Source: Pelomonas sp. Root1217
Lineage (GTDB): Bacteria; Pseudomonadota; Gammaproteobacteria; Burkholderiales; Burkholderiaceae_C
DNA length: 64,000 bases
Direction of reading: 5' to 3'
Assembly (NCBI RefSeq): GCF_001425705.1
Contig: NZ_LMDC01000001.1
Location: 806,001-870,000 of the forward strand
Below the pieces are notes generated by a model, which saw only the letters and a list, made by a program, of their open reading frames with translations, was not told the origin of the DNA and ran no database searches. Made by a program: the position numbers and the translations under genes. This document shows, piece after piece, positions 45,149-54,154 of this stretch. How positions within the stretch are numbered: position 1 is the stretch's first letter; each line of letters begins with the position of its first letter.

Positions 45149-47356
45149 GTGAGTGCACCCCCTCCCGGCTTGTGTGCGGCTGATGCCGACGCCCGCCTCC
45201 TAGCCCCCTTCACGACCTGGCCCGATGGCCCGGGTGGTGTGGCGCTGTCGCAGTTCCAGGTGGCAGGCATGCATTGCGCGGCCTGCTCGGGGTTGATCGA
45301 AGCGGCGCTGCTGAAGCTGCCGGGCGTGCGCGGCGCCAGCGTCAATCCGGCGTCGGCCCGGCTGGCCTTGCAGTGGTTGCCTTCACAGCTCGCGCTCGCC
45401 GACGTGCTGGCCGCGCTGCAGGTGGCAGGTTACCGGGCCACGCCCGACGTCGCCGCGCCGGCGCGCGAGCTGCGCCGGCAGGAAAGGCGCCAGGCCCTGT
45501 GGCGGCTCTTTGTCGCTGCCTTCCTGATGATGCAGGTCATGATGATGGCGGCGCCGGCCTATGTCGCCGCTCCGGGTGAGCTCAGCGCCGACCTGGACCG
45601 CCTGCTGCGCTGGGCCAGCTGGGTGCTGACGCTGCCCGTCATGGTCTTTTCGGCCGCCCCCTTCATGGTAGGCGCCTGGCGACAGCTCAGGGCAGGGCGG
45701 CTGGGCATGGATGTGCCGGTGGCGGTGGGCATCGCCGTCACTTTCGTGGCCAGCACCGGCGCACTGTTCGACCCCGGCGGGCCCTTGGGCCACGAGGTCT
45801 ACTTCGATTCGCTGACGATGTTCGTCGCGTTGCTGCTCCTGGCGCGCTGGTTCGAACTGGGCGCGCGGCATCGTGCGGCGGATGCGCTGGAAGCGGTCGC
45901 CGGTGCGTTGCCGACGGCGGCCGAGCGGCTGCGTGAGGACGGCAGCAGTGAACGCGTCGCGCCCGAGACACTGCGCGTGGGTGATCGCATCCGCGTCGCG
46001 GCCGGCGAGGCCTTCGCGGCCGACGGCCGCGTGCTGTCCGGCCAGGGCTGGGCCAATGAGGCCCTGCTGACGGGCGAATCCGCGCCGGTCGCCAAGACGG
46101 CGGGCGATGCGGTCGTGGCCGGCAGCATCAACCTGGACGGCCCGCTCATCGTCAGCGTGCAGCGCGTGGGTGCCGACACGACGGCGCAGGGCATCGTGCG
46201 ATTGATGCAACAGGCACAGAGCCAGCGGCCTTTTGTCAACGGCGTGCTGGACCGCGTCGCCGCGGGCTTCACGGCGGTCGTGCTGCTGCTGGCGCTGGCG
46301 GCGGGCATTGCCTGGTGGTGGATCGATCCGTCGCGCGCGGTGGCCGTTGCGGTCGCAGTGCTCATCGTCACCTGCCCCTGCGCGTTGACGCTGGCCGCGC
46401 CTGCGGCCTGGCTCTCGGCCAGCGGCGCGCTTGCGCGGCGTGGGTTGCTGCTGACAGACCTGGCGGCGCTGGAGCGGCTGTGCGCCATCGACACCGTCGT
46501 CTTCGACAAGACCGGCACGCTCAGCGAGGACCGTCTGCAGCTGCGTCGCCACTGGGCGCAGGGCGCCGATGCCGGCGCGCTGCTGAACGTCGCCCGCAGT
46601 CTCGCCGGGCTGTCGCGTCACCCGGTGGCGCAGGCGCTGGCCGACGGAAGCGCCGGCAGCTGGACGAACGTGCGCGAAGTCGCCGGCCGCGGCGTGGAGG
46701 CGCGCGACGCAACCGGCCAGGTCTGGCGCCTCGGTGCGCCGGCCTGGGTCAGCGCGCAGCCCGACCCGGCTGCGCGGCTGGCGTTCGGCCCAGTGGGCTG
46801 CGGCGACTGCGTGCTGTGGCTGGACGTTGCCGAGGCGCCACGTGCCGACGCGACCGCAACGATCAAGGCCTTGCGTGCCCAGGGCAAGCGCGTGCGCCTG
46901 CTGTCGGGCGACCAGCCGGCCGCGGTCGCGCGCATGGCGGCGTTGCTGGACATCGCCCACTGGCGCGCGGGCGCCACGCCCGAGTCCAAGCTTGCTGCGC
47001 TGCGTGACTGGCAGGCGCGCGGCGAGCGCGTGCTGATGGTCGGCGACGGCATCAACGACGCGCCGGTGCTGGCCGCGGCCGACGTGCGCATCGCCATGGG
47101 ACAGGGCGCCATGCTGGCCCGCAGTGCCGCAGATGCGTTGCTGGTGTCCAACCAGCTGATGGTCATCCCGCAGGCACTTGCGCTGGCGCACAGGACGCGC
47201 CGCGTGCTGCGTCAGAACCTCGCCTGGGCGGCGCTCTACAACCTGGCCTGCGTGCCGCTGGCACTGACCGGTTGGCTGCCGCCACTGGCGGCGGGCCTGG
47301 GCATGGCGGCGAGTTCGCTGTTTGTCGTGCTCAATGCCCAGAGATTGGCCCGCTGA
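45149..47356 (+). CDS. ccoI: Copper-transporting P-type ATPase for cbb3 oxidase assembly
   Basis: This 735-residue pump exports copper across the inner membrane for oxidase assembly. It has one N-terminal metal-binding domain (M41-H-C43-A-A-C46), a TGES actuator loop at T308, the CPC transmembrane motif (C409-P-C411), the phosphorylation motif D453-KTGT and the GDGINDAPVLAAADV hinge near residue 630. The arrangement with ccoS and ccoNOQP marks it as CcoI/FixI. The start is a GTG at 45149; no better start with a ribosome site is seen. Its stop overlaps ccoS. Confidence 0.95.
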   Translation: MSAPPPGLCAADADARLLAPFTTWPDGPGGVALSQFQVAGMHCAACSGLIEAALLKLPGVRGASVNPASARLALQWLPSQLALADVLAALQVAGYRATPDVAAPARELRRQERRQALWRLFVAAFLMMQVMMMAAPAYVAAPGELSADLDRLLRWASWVLTLPVMVFSAAPFMVGAWRQLRAGRLGMDVPVAVGIAVTFVASTGALFDPGGPLGHEVYFDSLTMFVALLLLARWFELGARHRAADALEAVAGALPTAAERLREDGSSERVAPETLRVGDRIRVAAGEAFAADGRVLSGQGWANEALLTGESAPVAKTAGDAVVAGSINLDGPLIVSVQRVGADTTAQGIVRLMQQAQSQRPFVNGVLDRVAAGFTAVVLLLALAAGIAWWWIDPSRAVAVAVAVLIVTCPCALTLAAPAAWLSASGALARRGLLLTDLAALERLCAIDTVVFDKTGTLSEDRLQLRRHWAQGADAGALLNVARSLAGLSRHPVAQALADGSAGSWTNVREVAGRGVEARDATGQVWRLGAPAWVSAQPDPAARLAFGPVGCGDCVLWLDVAEAPRADATATIKALRAQGKRVRLLSGDQPAAVARMAALLDIAHWRAGATPESKLAALRDWQARGERVLMVGDGINDAPVLAAADVRIAMGQGAMLARSAADALLVSNQLMVIPQALALAHRTRRVLRQNLAWAALYNLACVPLALTGWLPPLAAGLGMAASSLFVVLNAQRLAR

Positions 47357-47505
47357 TGGACATCCTGTATCTCCTCATCCCCTTCTCGGTCGTGCTGGTG
47401 CTGCTCATCGTGGCGGTTTTCGGCTGGGCTGTGCACTCCGGGCAACTGGACGGCTTCGAACACGAGGCTGAACGCATCCTGCTTGACGAGGATCAAGGCG
47501 TCTAG
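47356..47505 (+). CDS. ccoS: cbb3 oxidase maturation protein CcoS
   Basis: This 49-residue single-span protein ([26 protein letters not shown]) ends with an acidic tail ([15 protein letters not shown]). It matches CcoS, needed for cofactor insertion in cbb3 oxidase. It is too short for many gene finders. Its ATG overlaps the ccoI stop. An Fnr-type box lies inside its last codons. Confidence 0.93.
   Translation: MDILYLLIPFSVVLVLLIVAVFGWAVHSGQLDGFEHEAERILLDEDQGV
47483..47496 (+). promoter_or_regulatory. Fnr/Anr box inside the 3' end of ccoS, upstream of ccoNOQP
   Basis: TTGACGAGGATCAA fits TTGAC-N4-ATCAA with a near-perfect dyad. It falls in the codons for LDEDQ at the end of ccoS, 55 bases before the ccoN ATG, a usual position for Fnr activation of the oxidase genes. 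Confidence 0.72.
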
Positions 47506-47551
47506 GAGCCCTCGCGCGAAGAATCGTTTGCATCAGACTGAAGGAGTCGCG

Positions 47552-49000
47552 ATGGCGAACGAAAAGGCGCTGGCCACCACTGGGGCGGTATACGAAGACG
47601 GGCCGGTACGCGCATTTGCGCTGGCCGCCGTTCTATGGGGAGTGGTGGGCATGCTGGTGGGCGTCATCATTGCTGCCCAGCTGGCCTGGCCAGATCTCAA
47701 CCTCGGCATTCCCTGGCTGAGCTACGGGCGCCTGCGGCCCCTGCACACCAATGCCGTCATCTTCGCCTTTGGCGGCTGCACGCTGTTCGCGACCAGCTAC
47801 CACGTGGCGCAGCGCACCGGGCAGACGGCGCTCTTCTTGCCGAAGCTGGCCTGGTTCACCTTCTGGGGCTGGCAGCTGGTCATCCTGCTTGCGGCGCTCT
47901 CGCTGCCCATGGGCTACACGACCGGCAAGGAATACGCCGAGCTCGAATGGCCCATCGACATCCTGATCACCGTGGTCTGGGTGGCGTATGCGGTGGTGTT
48001 CTTTGGCACGATCGGCACCCGCAAGATCCGCCACATCTACGTGGCGAACTGGTTCTTCGGCGCCTTCATCATCGCCGTGGCCCTGCTGCACATCGTCAAC
48101 AGCGCCGAGATCCCGGTCAGCATGACCAAGAGCTACTCGGCCTACGCCGGCGTGCAGGACGCGATGGTGCAGTGGTGGTACGGCCATAACGCGGTGGGCT
48201 TCTTCCTGACCGCAGGCTTCCTCGGGATGATGTACTACTACATCCCCAAGCAGGCCGAGCGCCCCGTCTACAGCTACCGGCTGTCCATCGTCCACTTCTG
48301 GGCGCTGATCTTCACCTACATGTGGGCGGGCCCCCACCACCTGCACTACACGGCGCTGCCGGACTGGGCGCAGAGCATCGGCATGATCTTCAGCCTGGTG
48401 CTGCTGGCGCCGAGCTGGGGCGGCATGATCAACGGCGTCATGACGCTGTCGGGCGCCTGGCACAACCTGCGTGACGACCCCATCCTGAAGTTCCTCATCG
48501 TCGCGCTGTCGTTCTACGGCATGTCGACCTTCGAGGGGCCGATGATGTCGATCAAGACGGTGAACTCGCTGTCGCACTACACCGACTGGACGGTGGGCCA
48601 CGTGCACAGCGGCGCCCTGGGCTGGGTGGGCCTCATCTCGATGGGCTCGCTCTACCACCTGATCCCGCGCATGTTCGGCCGCACGCAGATGTACTCCAAG
48701 AGTGCCATCGAGCTGCACTTCTGGATCGCGACGCTGGGCATCGTGCTCTACATCGCCGCGATGTGGATTGCCGGCGTCATGCAGGGCCTGATGTGGCGCG
48801 CGGTCAACCCCGACGGCACGCTGGTCTACACCTTCGTCGAAAGCGTCAAGGCGACCTGGCCCTTCTACGTGATCCGACTCAGCGGCGGCCTGCTCTACCT
48901 CGCCGGCATGCTGATCATGGGCTGGAACGTCATCAAGACCGTGCAGGCCGGCAACTCGCAGTCCGTGCGCATCCCGGCCCCCGTGCTGGCCCACGCCTGA
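47552..49000 (+). CDS. ccoN: Cytochrome c oxidase cbb3-type subunit I
   Basis: This 482-residue subunit carries the heme b/b3-CuB site. It has 12 or more membrane spans. The heme and copper histidines lie in [15 protein letters not shown] (low-spin heme, near residue 65), the [20 protein letters not shown] segment (CuB, near 210), [18 protein letters not shown] near residue 260, and [18 protein letters not shown] near residue 350. The ATG at 47552 follows AAGGAG at the right spacing; an upstream in-frame start would overlap ccoS and is rejected. Confidence 0.97.
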   Translation: MANEKALATTGAVYEDGPVRAFALAAVLWGVVGMLVGVIIAAQLAWPDLNLGIPWLSYGRLRPLHTNAVIFAFGGCTLFATSYHVAQRTGQTALFLPKLAWFTFWGWQLVILLAALSLPMGYTTGKEYAELEWPIDILITVVWVAYAVVFFGTIGTRKIRHIYVANWFFGAFIIAVALLHIVNSAEIPVSMTKSYSAYAGVQDAMVQWWYGHNAVGFFLTAGFLGMMYYYIPKQAERPVYSYRLSIVHFWALIFTYMWAGPHHLHYTALPDWAQSIGMIFSLVLLAPSWGGMINGVMTLSGAWHNLRDDPILKFLIVALSFYGMSTFEGPMMSIKTVNSLSHYTDWTVGHVHSGALGWVGLISMGSLYHLIPRMFGRTQMYSKSAIELHFWIATLGIVLYIAAMWIAGVMQGLMWRAVNPDGTLVYTFVESVKATWPFYVIRLSGGLLYLAGMLIMGWNVIKTVQAGNSQSVRIPAPVLAHA

Positions 49001-49010
49001 AGGAGATTCC

Positions 49011-49634
49011 ATGAGCAACAACACCCAAGCCGTCTCCGGCCACCAGCGCATCGAAACCAGCAACCTGCTGATGATCGTGCTGGTGCTGCTGACCGTGCTG
49101 GTTGGCGGCGTCGTCGAGATCGTGCCGCTGTTCTTCCAGCGCTCCACCACGCAGGCCGCCCCCGGCCTCAAGCCCTACACGCCGCTGCAGCTGGCCGGCC
49201 GCGACATCTATCTGCGCGAGGGTTGCTACAACTGCCATTCGCAGATGATCCGCCCGCTCGCCGCCGAGACGCTGCGTTATGGCAAGTACTCCACTGCGGG
49301 TGAATTCGTTTACGACCACCCCTTCCAGTGGGGCAGCAAGCGCACCGGTCCCGACCTGCACCGCGTCGGAGGCAAATACAGCGACGACTGGCACCGCATC
49401 CACCTGAACAACCCGCGCGACCTGGTGCCCGAATCCAACATGCCCGCCTACCCCTGGCTGGTGAGCGCCCCGGTGGACGCCGCCGGTATGCCGGCGCGCC
49501 TGGCGGCGATGCGCATGCTGGGCGTGCCCTACACCGAGGACGAGGTGAAGGCCTCCTCCGACGACGTGAAGGGCAAGACAGAGCTCGACGCGCTGGTGGC
49601 CTATCTGCAGGTGCTTGGCACCGCGAACAAGTAA
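49011..49634 (+). CDS. ccoO: Cytochrome c oxidase cbb3-type subunit II (monoheme cytochrome c)
   Basis: This 207-residue subunit has one N-terminal span ([24 protein letters not shown]), a covalent heme site C72-YNC-H76 and the methionine region around [10 protein letters not shown]. It passes electrons from CcoP to CcoN. The ribosome site is AAGGAG. It is 10 bases behind ccoN. Confidence 0.96.
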   Translation: MSNNTQAVSGHQRIETSNLLMIVLVLLTVLVGGVVEIVPLFFQRSTTQAAPGLKPYTPLQLAGRDIYLREGCYNCHSQMIRPLAAETLRYGKYSTAGEFVYDHPFQWGSKRTGPDLHRVGGKYSDDWHRIHLNNPRDLVPESNMPAYPWLVSAPVDAAGMPARLAAMRMLGVPYTEDEVKASSDDVKGKTELDALVAYLQVLGTANK

Positions 49635-49646
49635 GGAGCCCGCACC

Positions 49647-49778
49647 ATGGGCATCAACGAACTGCGTATCGCCGTGACCCTGGTGTCGCTGGCTGTCTTC
49701 CTCGGCATCATCGCCTGGGCCTGGCGCGGCCGCTTCGACGACGCCGCACGCCTTCCTTTCGAAGGAGATGAGCAATGA
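49647..49778 (+). CDS. ccoQ: cbb3 oxidase subunit IV (CcoQ)
   Basis: This 43-residue protein has one span (LRIAVTLVSLAVFLGIIAWAW) and a short polar tail (RGRFDDAARLPFEGDEQ), the usual CcoQ form, which stabilises the complex. It is preceded by AAGGAGCC and overlaps ccoP by four bases (ATGA). Confidence 0.92.
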   Translation: MGINELRIAVTLVSLAVFLGIIAWAWRGRFDDAARLPFEGDEQ

Positions 49779-50695
49779 GCGACTTCTTCAACGGCGGCTG
49801 GTCGGTCTTTATCGCTGTCGCCACCATCGCCGGCCTGATCGCCTGCGGCATCCTCCTGATCATCGCCAGCCGCCGCCAGGTGATGGCGACCGACAACACG
49901 ACCGGGCACGTCTGGGACGAGGATCTGCGCGAACTCAACAACCCGCTGCCGGCCTGGTGGATGGGCCTGTTCGTTCTGACCATCGTCTTCGCCGGCATCT
50001 ACCTGGCGCTGTATCCGGGCCTGGGCAACCAGGCGGGCAAGCTGGGCTGGACGAGCCTGGGCGAGCACGCCAACGACCTGGCACAGGCTCGCGCCACCAT
50101 GGCACCGGTCTATGCCGCCTTCGCCGACAAGACGCCGGAGCAACTCGCCAAGGATCCCAAGGCCCACGCTATCGGTGAGCGGTTGTTCGCCAACAACTGC
50201 GCGCAGTGCCACGGCGCTGACGCCAAGGGCTCCAAGGGCTTCCCCAACCTGACCGACACCGACTGGCTGTGGGGCGGCTCGCCTGAAACCATCACCGAGA
50301 CCATCACCAAGGGCCGCGAGGGCAACATGCCCGTGATGGCACCGGCAGTGGGCGCGGCGGAGGACGTGCGCAACGTCGCCCATTACGTTCTGTCGCTGTC
50401 GGGCAGCCCGCACAACGCGCTGTATGCCCAGCTCGGCAAGCCCAAGTTCACCGCGTGCGCGGCCTGCCACGGGCCCGGCGGCCAGGGCAACCCGGCCCTG
50501 GGGGCGCCCAACCTGAGCGACAAGGTCTGGCTGCACGGCTGGGGCGAGGAGGCCGTCACGGCCATGGTCAACAACGGCAAGCACAACGTGATGCCGGCCC
50601 ACGGCGAGCGGCTGACGCCCGAGCAGATCCGCGTGCTGGCTTCCTATGTCTGGAACCTGTCGCAATCGCAAGGCGTCATCGCTGCCGCCCCCTGA
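49775..50695 (+). CDS. ccoP: Cytochrome c oxidase cbb3-type subunit III (diheme cytochrome c)
   Basis: This 306-residue subunit has two membrane spans near the N-terminus (about 10-30 and 60-80, with the LNNPLPAWWMGLFVLTIVF signature), then two cytochrome c domains with heme sites C142-AQC-H146 and C228-AAC-H232. Methionine ligands lie in GNMPVMAP and HNVMPAHGERL. It receives electrons from soluble cytochromes. It ends five bases before ccoG. Confidence 0.96.
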   Translation: MSDFFNGGWSVFIAVATIAGLIACGILLIIASRRQVMATDNTTGHVWDEDLRELNNPLPAWWMGLFVLTIVFAGIYLALYPGLGNQAGKLGWTSLGEHANDLAQARATMAPVYAAFADKTPEQLAKDPKAHAIGERLFANNCAQCHGADAKGSKGFPNLTDTDWLWGGSPETITETITKGREGNMPVMAPAVGAAEDVRNVAHYVLSLSGSPHNALYAQLGKPKFTACAACHGPGGQGNPALGAPNLSDKVWLHGWGEEAVTAMVNNGKHNVMPAHGERLTPEQIRVLASYVWNLSQSQGVIAAAP

Positions 50696-50700
50696 GTCCC

Positions 50701-52155
50701 ATGCCTGTTCCCTCTGCGCCCGGTTCGGGCGATGCCGTCCAGGTCATCCGCCTCTACAAGTCGGAAGACAAGATCCACCCGCGTTCGGTGGACGGCTTCT
50801 ACGCCCGCTGGCGCTGGGCCATCGTCGCGCTGACCCAGCTCGTGTTCTACGGCCTGCCCTGGCTCAACTGGGGCGAGCGGCAGGCCGTGCTCTTCGATCT
50901 GGGCTCGCGGCGCTTCTACATCTTCGGCCTGGTGCTGTATCCGCAGGACTTCGTGTACCTCACGGGCCTGCTGATGATCTCGGCTTACGCGCTATTCCTG
51001 TTCACGGCCGTGGCCGGGCGGCTGTGGTGCGGCTATGCCTGCCCGCAGACGGTCTACACCGAGATCTTCATGCGCGTGGAGCGCTGGTTCGAAGGCGACC
51101 GCAACGCGCGGCTGCGGCTGGACAAGGCGCCCTGGTCCCTCGACAAGCTCTGGCGCAAGACGGCCAAGCAGTCCGTGTGGATCGCCATCGGCCTGTGGAC
51201 CGGCTTCACCTTCGTCGGCTATTTCACGCCCATCCACACGCTGGCCGCCGAGGTGGGTAGCCTGGGCCTGGGCCCGTGGGAAACCTTCTGGGTGCTGTTC
51301 TATGGCTTCGCCACCTACGGCAACGCCGGCTACATGCGCGAGCAGGTCTGCAAGTACATGTGCCCCTACGCGCGCTTCCAGAGCGCGATGTTCGACCGCG
51401 ACACGCTGATCGTCAGCTACGACCCCGAGCGCGGCGAGCCGCGCGGCAAGAACGCGCAGCGCGGCAAGAAGGGCGAGGCGCGCAGCGCTGCCGCCCCCGT
51501 GGGCGATTGCATCGACTGCAACCTGTGCGTGCAGGTCTGCCCGACCGGCATCGACATCCGCGACGGCCTGCAGTACGAATGCATCGGCTGCGCGGCCTGC
51601 ATCGACGTCTGCAACGGCGTCATGGACAAGATGGGCACCGAGCGCGGCCTCATCCGCTACGACACCGAGAACGGCCTGGAGCAGCGCCTGACGCGCGCGC
51701 AGCGTTGGCAGCATGTGCTGCGCCCGCGCGTGCTGATCTACACCGCCGTGCTGATCGTCATCTGCACGGCCCTGATGTGGAGCCTGCTGTCGCGGCACAG
51801 CTTCCGCGTCGACATCGTGCGTGACCGCGCTTCGATGGCCCGACTCGTCGAGGACGGCTGGATCGAGAACGTCTACCGTCTGCAGGTCATGAACGCCACC
51901 GAGTCGCCCCAGCGCTACCGCATTGAGGCCGAGGGCCTGCCTGGCCTGGTGCTGACCCAGGCCACCACCGTGGACCTGGGCTCGGCCGAGGCGCGCTGGG
52001 TGGCGGTGGCCCTGCGCGTGCCGCCCGAGACGGCACAGCAGCTCAAGGCCGGCGCGCATCCCATGCACTGGCGCATCAGCCGCATCGGCGGTGAAGCGGG
52101 CGGATCGGCCACCGAGACCGTCGTCGAGAAGTCCACTTTCGTGCTGCCGCGCTGA
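50701..52155 (+). CDS. ccoG: cbb3 oxidase accessory iron-sulfur protein CcoG (RdxA/FixG)
   Basis: This 484-residue membrane protein has about five spans and cluster motifs: CGYACPQTVYTE near residue 112, CKYMCPYARFQ near residue 217, and two ferredoxin-type groups CIDCNLCVQVCPTG (about 271-285) and CIGCAACIDVCN (about 295-306). A C-terminal immunoglobulin-like FixG domain follows the last span (VLIYTAVLIVICTALMW). CcoG reduces Cu(II) before CcoI export. The ATG is at 50701; the frame is open upstream but overlaps ccoP. Confidence 0.96.
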   Translation: MPVPSAPGSGDAVQVIRLYKSEDKIHPRSVDGFYARWRWAIVALTQLVFYGLPWLNWGERQAVLFDLGSRRFYIFGLVLYPQDFVYLTGLLMISAYALFLFTAVAGRLWCGYACPQTVYTEIFMRVERWFEGDRNARLRLDKAPWSLDKLWRKTAKQSVWIAIGLWTGFTFVGYFTPIHTLAAEVGSLGLGPWETFWVLFYGFATYGNAGYMREQVCKYMCPYARFQSAMFDRDTLIVSYDPERGEPRGKNAQRGKKGEARSAAAPVGDCIDCNLCVQVCPTGIDIRDGLQYECIGCAACIDVCNGVMDKMGTERGLIRYDTENGLEQRLTRAQRWQHVLRPRVLIYTAVLIVICTALMWSLLSRHSFRVDIVRDRASMARLVEDGWIENVYRLQVMNATESPQRYRIEAEGLPGLVLTQATTVDLGSAEARWVAVALRVPPETAQQLKAGAHPMHWRISRIGGEAGGSATETVVEKSTFVLPR

Positions 52156-52171
52156 CGGCAAGGAGAACCCC

Positions 52172-52435
52172 ATGTCCGCCCTGAATACCCCCTCCGCCTG
52201 GCGCGAGCCCATGGTCTGGCTCGTGGTCGGCGGCCCGGCGACGGTCGTCGTCGCCAGCTTCATCACGCTGGCGCTGGCCATCCGCCACCCGGACCCGCCG
52301 CTGGACCTGCGCCCCACCGCCCAGGCTGCCGACGACACCGAGCCCGCCGACCTGCGTGCCCGTGCCGGTGATGCGGTACCGGCCCTGGTCGCGCGCAACC
52401 ATGCCGCTACGGGCACGGCGGGCCTGAAGAGATGA
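52172..52435 (+). CDS. FixH/CcoH-like small membrane protein
   Basis: This 87-residue protein has one span (EPMVWLVVGGPATVVVASFITLALAI) and a short polar tail rich in Asp and Ala. The PWxREPMVWLVVGGP-type segment and position behind ccoG match the FixH/CcoH group, though it is shorter than the 150-residue form. It would help oxidase assembly. The ribosome site is AAGGAG. It overlaps the next gene by four bases (ATGA). Confidence 0.75.
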   Translation: MSALNTPSAWREPMVWLVVGGPATVVVASFITLALAIRHPDPPLDLRPTAQAADDTEPADLRARAGDAVPALVARNHAATGTAGLKR

Positions 52436-52725
52436 ACGGCACAGCCGGCCCCACGCGCATCAAGCGCTTTGCGATGGCCGTGGCCTGGTCGTCCTTCCTT
52501 GCGGCCGGTGTGCTGGAAGCCCTGGTCTTTGCCGTCGTTGACCCGGCCGACATGCGCTGGTTCGGCGCCGCGCCGGTGCAGCTGTCGACCCAGGCCATCT
52601 ACACCCTCAGCTTCCTGATCTTCTGGGCCGTCACCGCCTTGGGCGCCAGCCTGGCGTTGCTGCTCATCAGCCTGCCTGGCGACGAGGTCAAGCCTGGGCG
52701 TCACGCGCCGGGCTGGCCTCGCTGA
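52432..52725 (+). CDS. Small membrane protein at the end of the cco cluster, unknown
   Basis: This 97-residue protein has two hydrophobic segments (AVAWSSFLAAGVLEALVFAVV and AIYTLSFLIFWAVTALGASLALLLI) and a short basic tail. I do not recognise a family, but similar two-span proteins follow cco genes in other betaproteobacteria. It is coupled to the FixH-like gene. Its 3' end overlaps the convergent ndh gene by 38 bases. Confidence 0.65.
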   Translation: MNGTAGPTRIKRFAMAVAWSSFLAAGVLEALVFAVVDPADMRWFGAAPVQLSTQAIYTLSFLIFWAVTALGASLALLLISLPGDEVKPGRHAPGWPR

Positions 52726-54013
52726 GCCCGGCGCCTGCCACCACGCGTGCGTTGCGGTCATGCGTCCAGTAGGCCCAGGCCCAGTCCACCAGCACGACAA
52801 AGCGGTTGCGGAAACCGATCAGGAAATAGACGTGGGCGAACAGCCAGAACAGCCAGGCTGGCAGGCCTGAGAAGCGCAGCGGCCCGGCCGGCGTGCCCAG
52901 GTCGACGACGGCGCTGTGGCGGCCGATGGTGGCGAGATTGCCGTAGTCGCGGTAGCGAAAGGCCTGCGTCGCCTCGCCGCGCAGCCGGCGCTGGATGTTG
53001 GCGGCGGCATGCCGGCCCATCTGCTTGGCGCCGGGTGACACGCCGGGCACTGGCTTGGGAGGCTGGCCGGGTGCGTGGCTCTGCGCGGCGGCGAGGTCGC
53101 CGATGACCTGGATATTGGCCTGGCCCTTCACGCTCAGGTCGGGCTCGACGACCACGCGGCCGGCGCGGTCCAGCGTGCAGCCGGTTGCGTCGGCCAGCGC
53201 GCGGCCCAGGGGCGAGGCCGCCACGCCGGCGGCCCAGACGACGCAGCGGCTGTGCAGGCGCTCCGGGCCGGCGGCCGTCGTGATGTCCAGCCCCTCGGCG
53301 TCGATACCGGTCACACGCGCGTTCAGGCGCACGTCCACGCCGAGCGCCCCCAGTTGCTCGCGGGCGCGTTCGCTCAGGCGCTCGGGCATGGCCTGCAACA
53401 CGCGTGGGCTGCCCTCGACCAGCAGCACGCGTGCCTGGCGTGGGTCGATGCGGCGGAATTCACCGGGCAGGGTGTGGCGTGCAATCTCGGCAAAGGTGCC
53501 GGCCAGTTCGACCCCGGTCGGCCCGCCGCCGACGACGACGAACTGCAGCAGGGCGGCGCGCTGAACGGGATCGTCCTCACGCTCGGCAGCCTCGAAGGCC
53601 AGCAGCACGCGGCGGCGGATCTCGAAGGCGTCGCTCAGCGTCTTCAGCCCCGGTGCGTGCTCGGCCCAGTCGTCGCGGCCGAAATAGCTGTGCGTGGCGC
53701 CGGCGGCGACGATGAGGTGGTCCCAGCGCAGCGTGGCGCCATCCTTCAGCGTGGCGGTTCGCGCGTTGGCGTCGATGGCGACGATCTCGCCCATCAGCGT
53801 CGTCACATTGCGCTGGCCACGGAATAGGTGGCGGATGGGCGCCGCAATCGACGGCGCCGACAGGCCCGCCGTGGCCACCTGGTAGAGCAGGGGCTGGAAG
53901 AGATGATGGTTGGTCTTGTCGACAAGGGTGATGTCGACGTCGGCGGTGCGCAGGGCACGCGCCGCCTCCAGGCCGCCGAACCCGCAGCCGATGATCAAGA
54001 CATGAGGACGCAT
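52688..54013 (-). CDS. ndh: Type II NADH dehydrogenase
   Basis: This 441-residue flavoprotein oxidises NADH and reduces quinone without pumping protons. It starts RPHVLIIGCGFGGLEAARAL (FAD dinucleotide motif), contains the NADH motif VVVGGGPTGVELAGTFAEI near residue 166, and IQVIGDLAAAQ near residue 300. The C-terminus has the membrane-associated LPAWLFWLFAHVYFLIGFRNRFVVLVDWAW. The start at 54013 was chosen over the ATG 13 codons upstream because the FAD strand begins at once. It is convergent with the cco cluster. Confidence 0.93.
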   Translation of the reverse strand: MRPHVLIIGCGFGGLEAARALRTADVDITLVDKTNHHLFQPLLYQVATAGLSAPSIAAPIRHLFRGQRNVTTLMGEIVAIDANARTATLKDGATLRWDHLIVAAGATHSYFGRDDWAEHAPGLKTLSDAFEIRRRVLLAFEAAEREDDPVQRAALLQFVVVGGGPTGVELAGTFAEIARHTLPGEFRRIDPRQARVLLVEGSPRVLQAMPERLSERAREQLGALGVDVRLNARVTGIDAEGLDITTAAGPERLHSRCVVWAAGVAASPLGRALADATGCTLDRAGRVVVEPDLSVKGQANIQVIGDLAAAQSHAPGQPPKPVPGVSPGAKQMGRHAAANIQRRLRGEATQAFRYRDYGNLATIGRHSAVVDLGTPAGPLRFSGLPAWLFWLFAHVYFLIGFRNRFVVLVDWAWAYWTHDRNARVVAGAGLSEASPARDAQA

Positions 54014-54080
54014 GGACAGCCATCCTACGCTTCGTTTGCTGCGCCGCAGCATGGCCGTTTTTCGAATGGCGGCAGGCCGG

Positions 54081-54096
54081 TTGCATCGTGATGCAA
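54081..54096. promoter_or_regulatory. 16-base palindrome between ndh and the histidine kinase gene
   Basis: TTGCATC and GATGCAA pair exactly around GT. It lies 68 bases before the ndh ATG and 59 before the kinase ATG, the two being divergent. Its spacing differs from the Fnr box, so another regulator is likely. Confidence 0.5.
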
Positions 54097-54154
54097 AGCC
54101 AGCCGGCGGGGGCCGATCACGCGCCGTTTGCGCACCTAGGATGCTGCGCCCACG

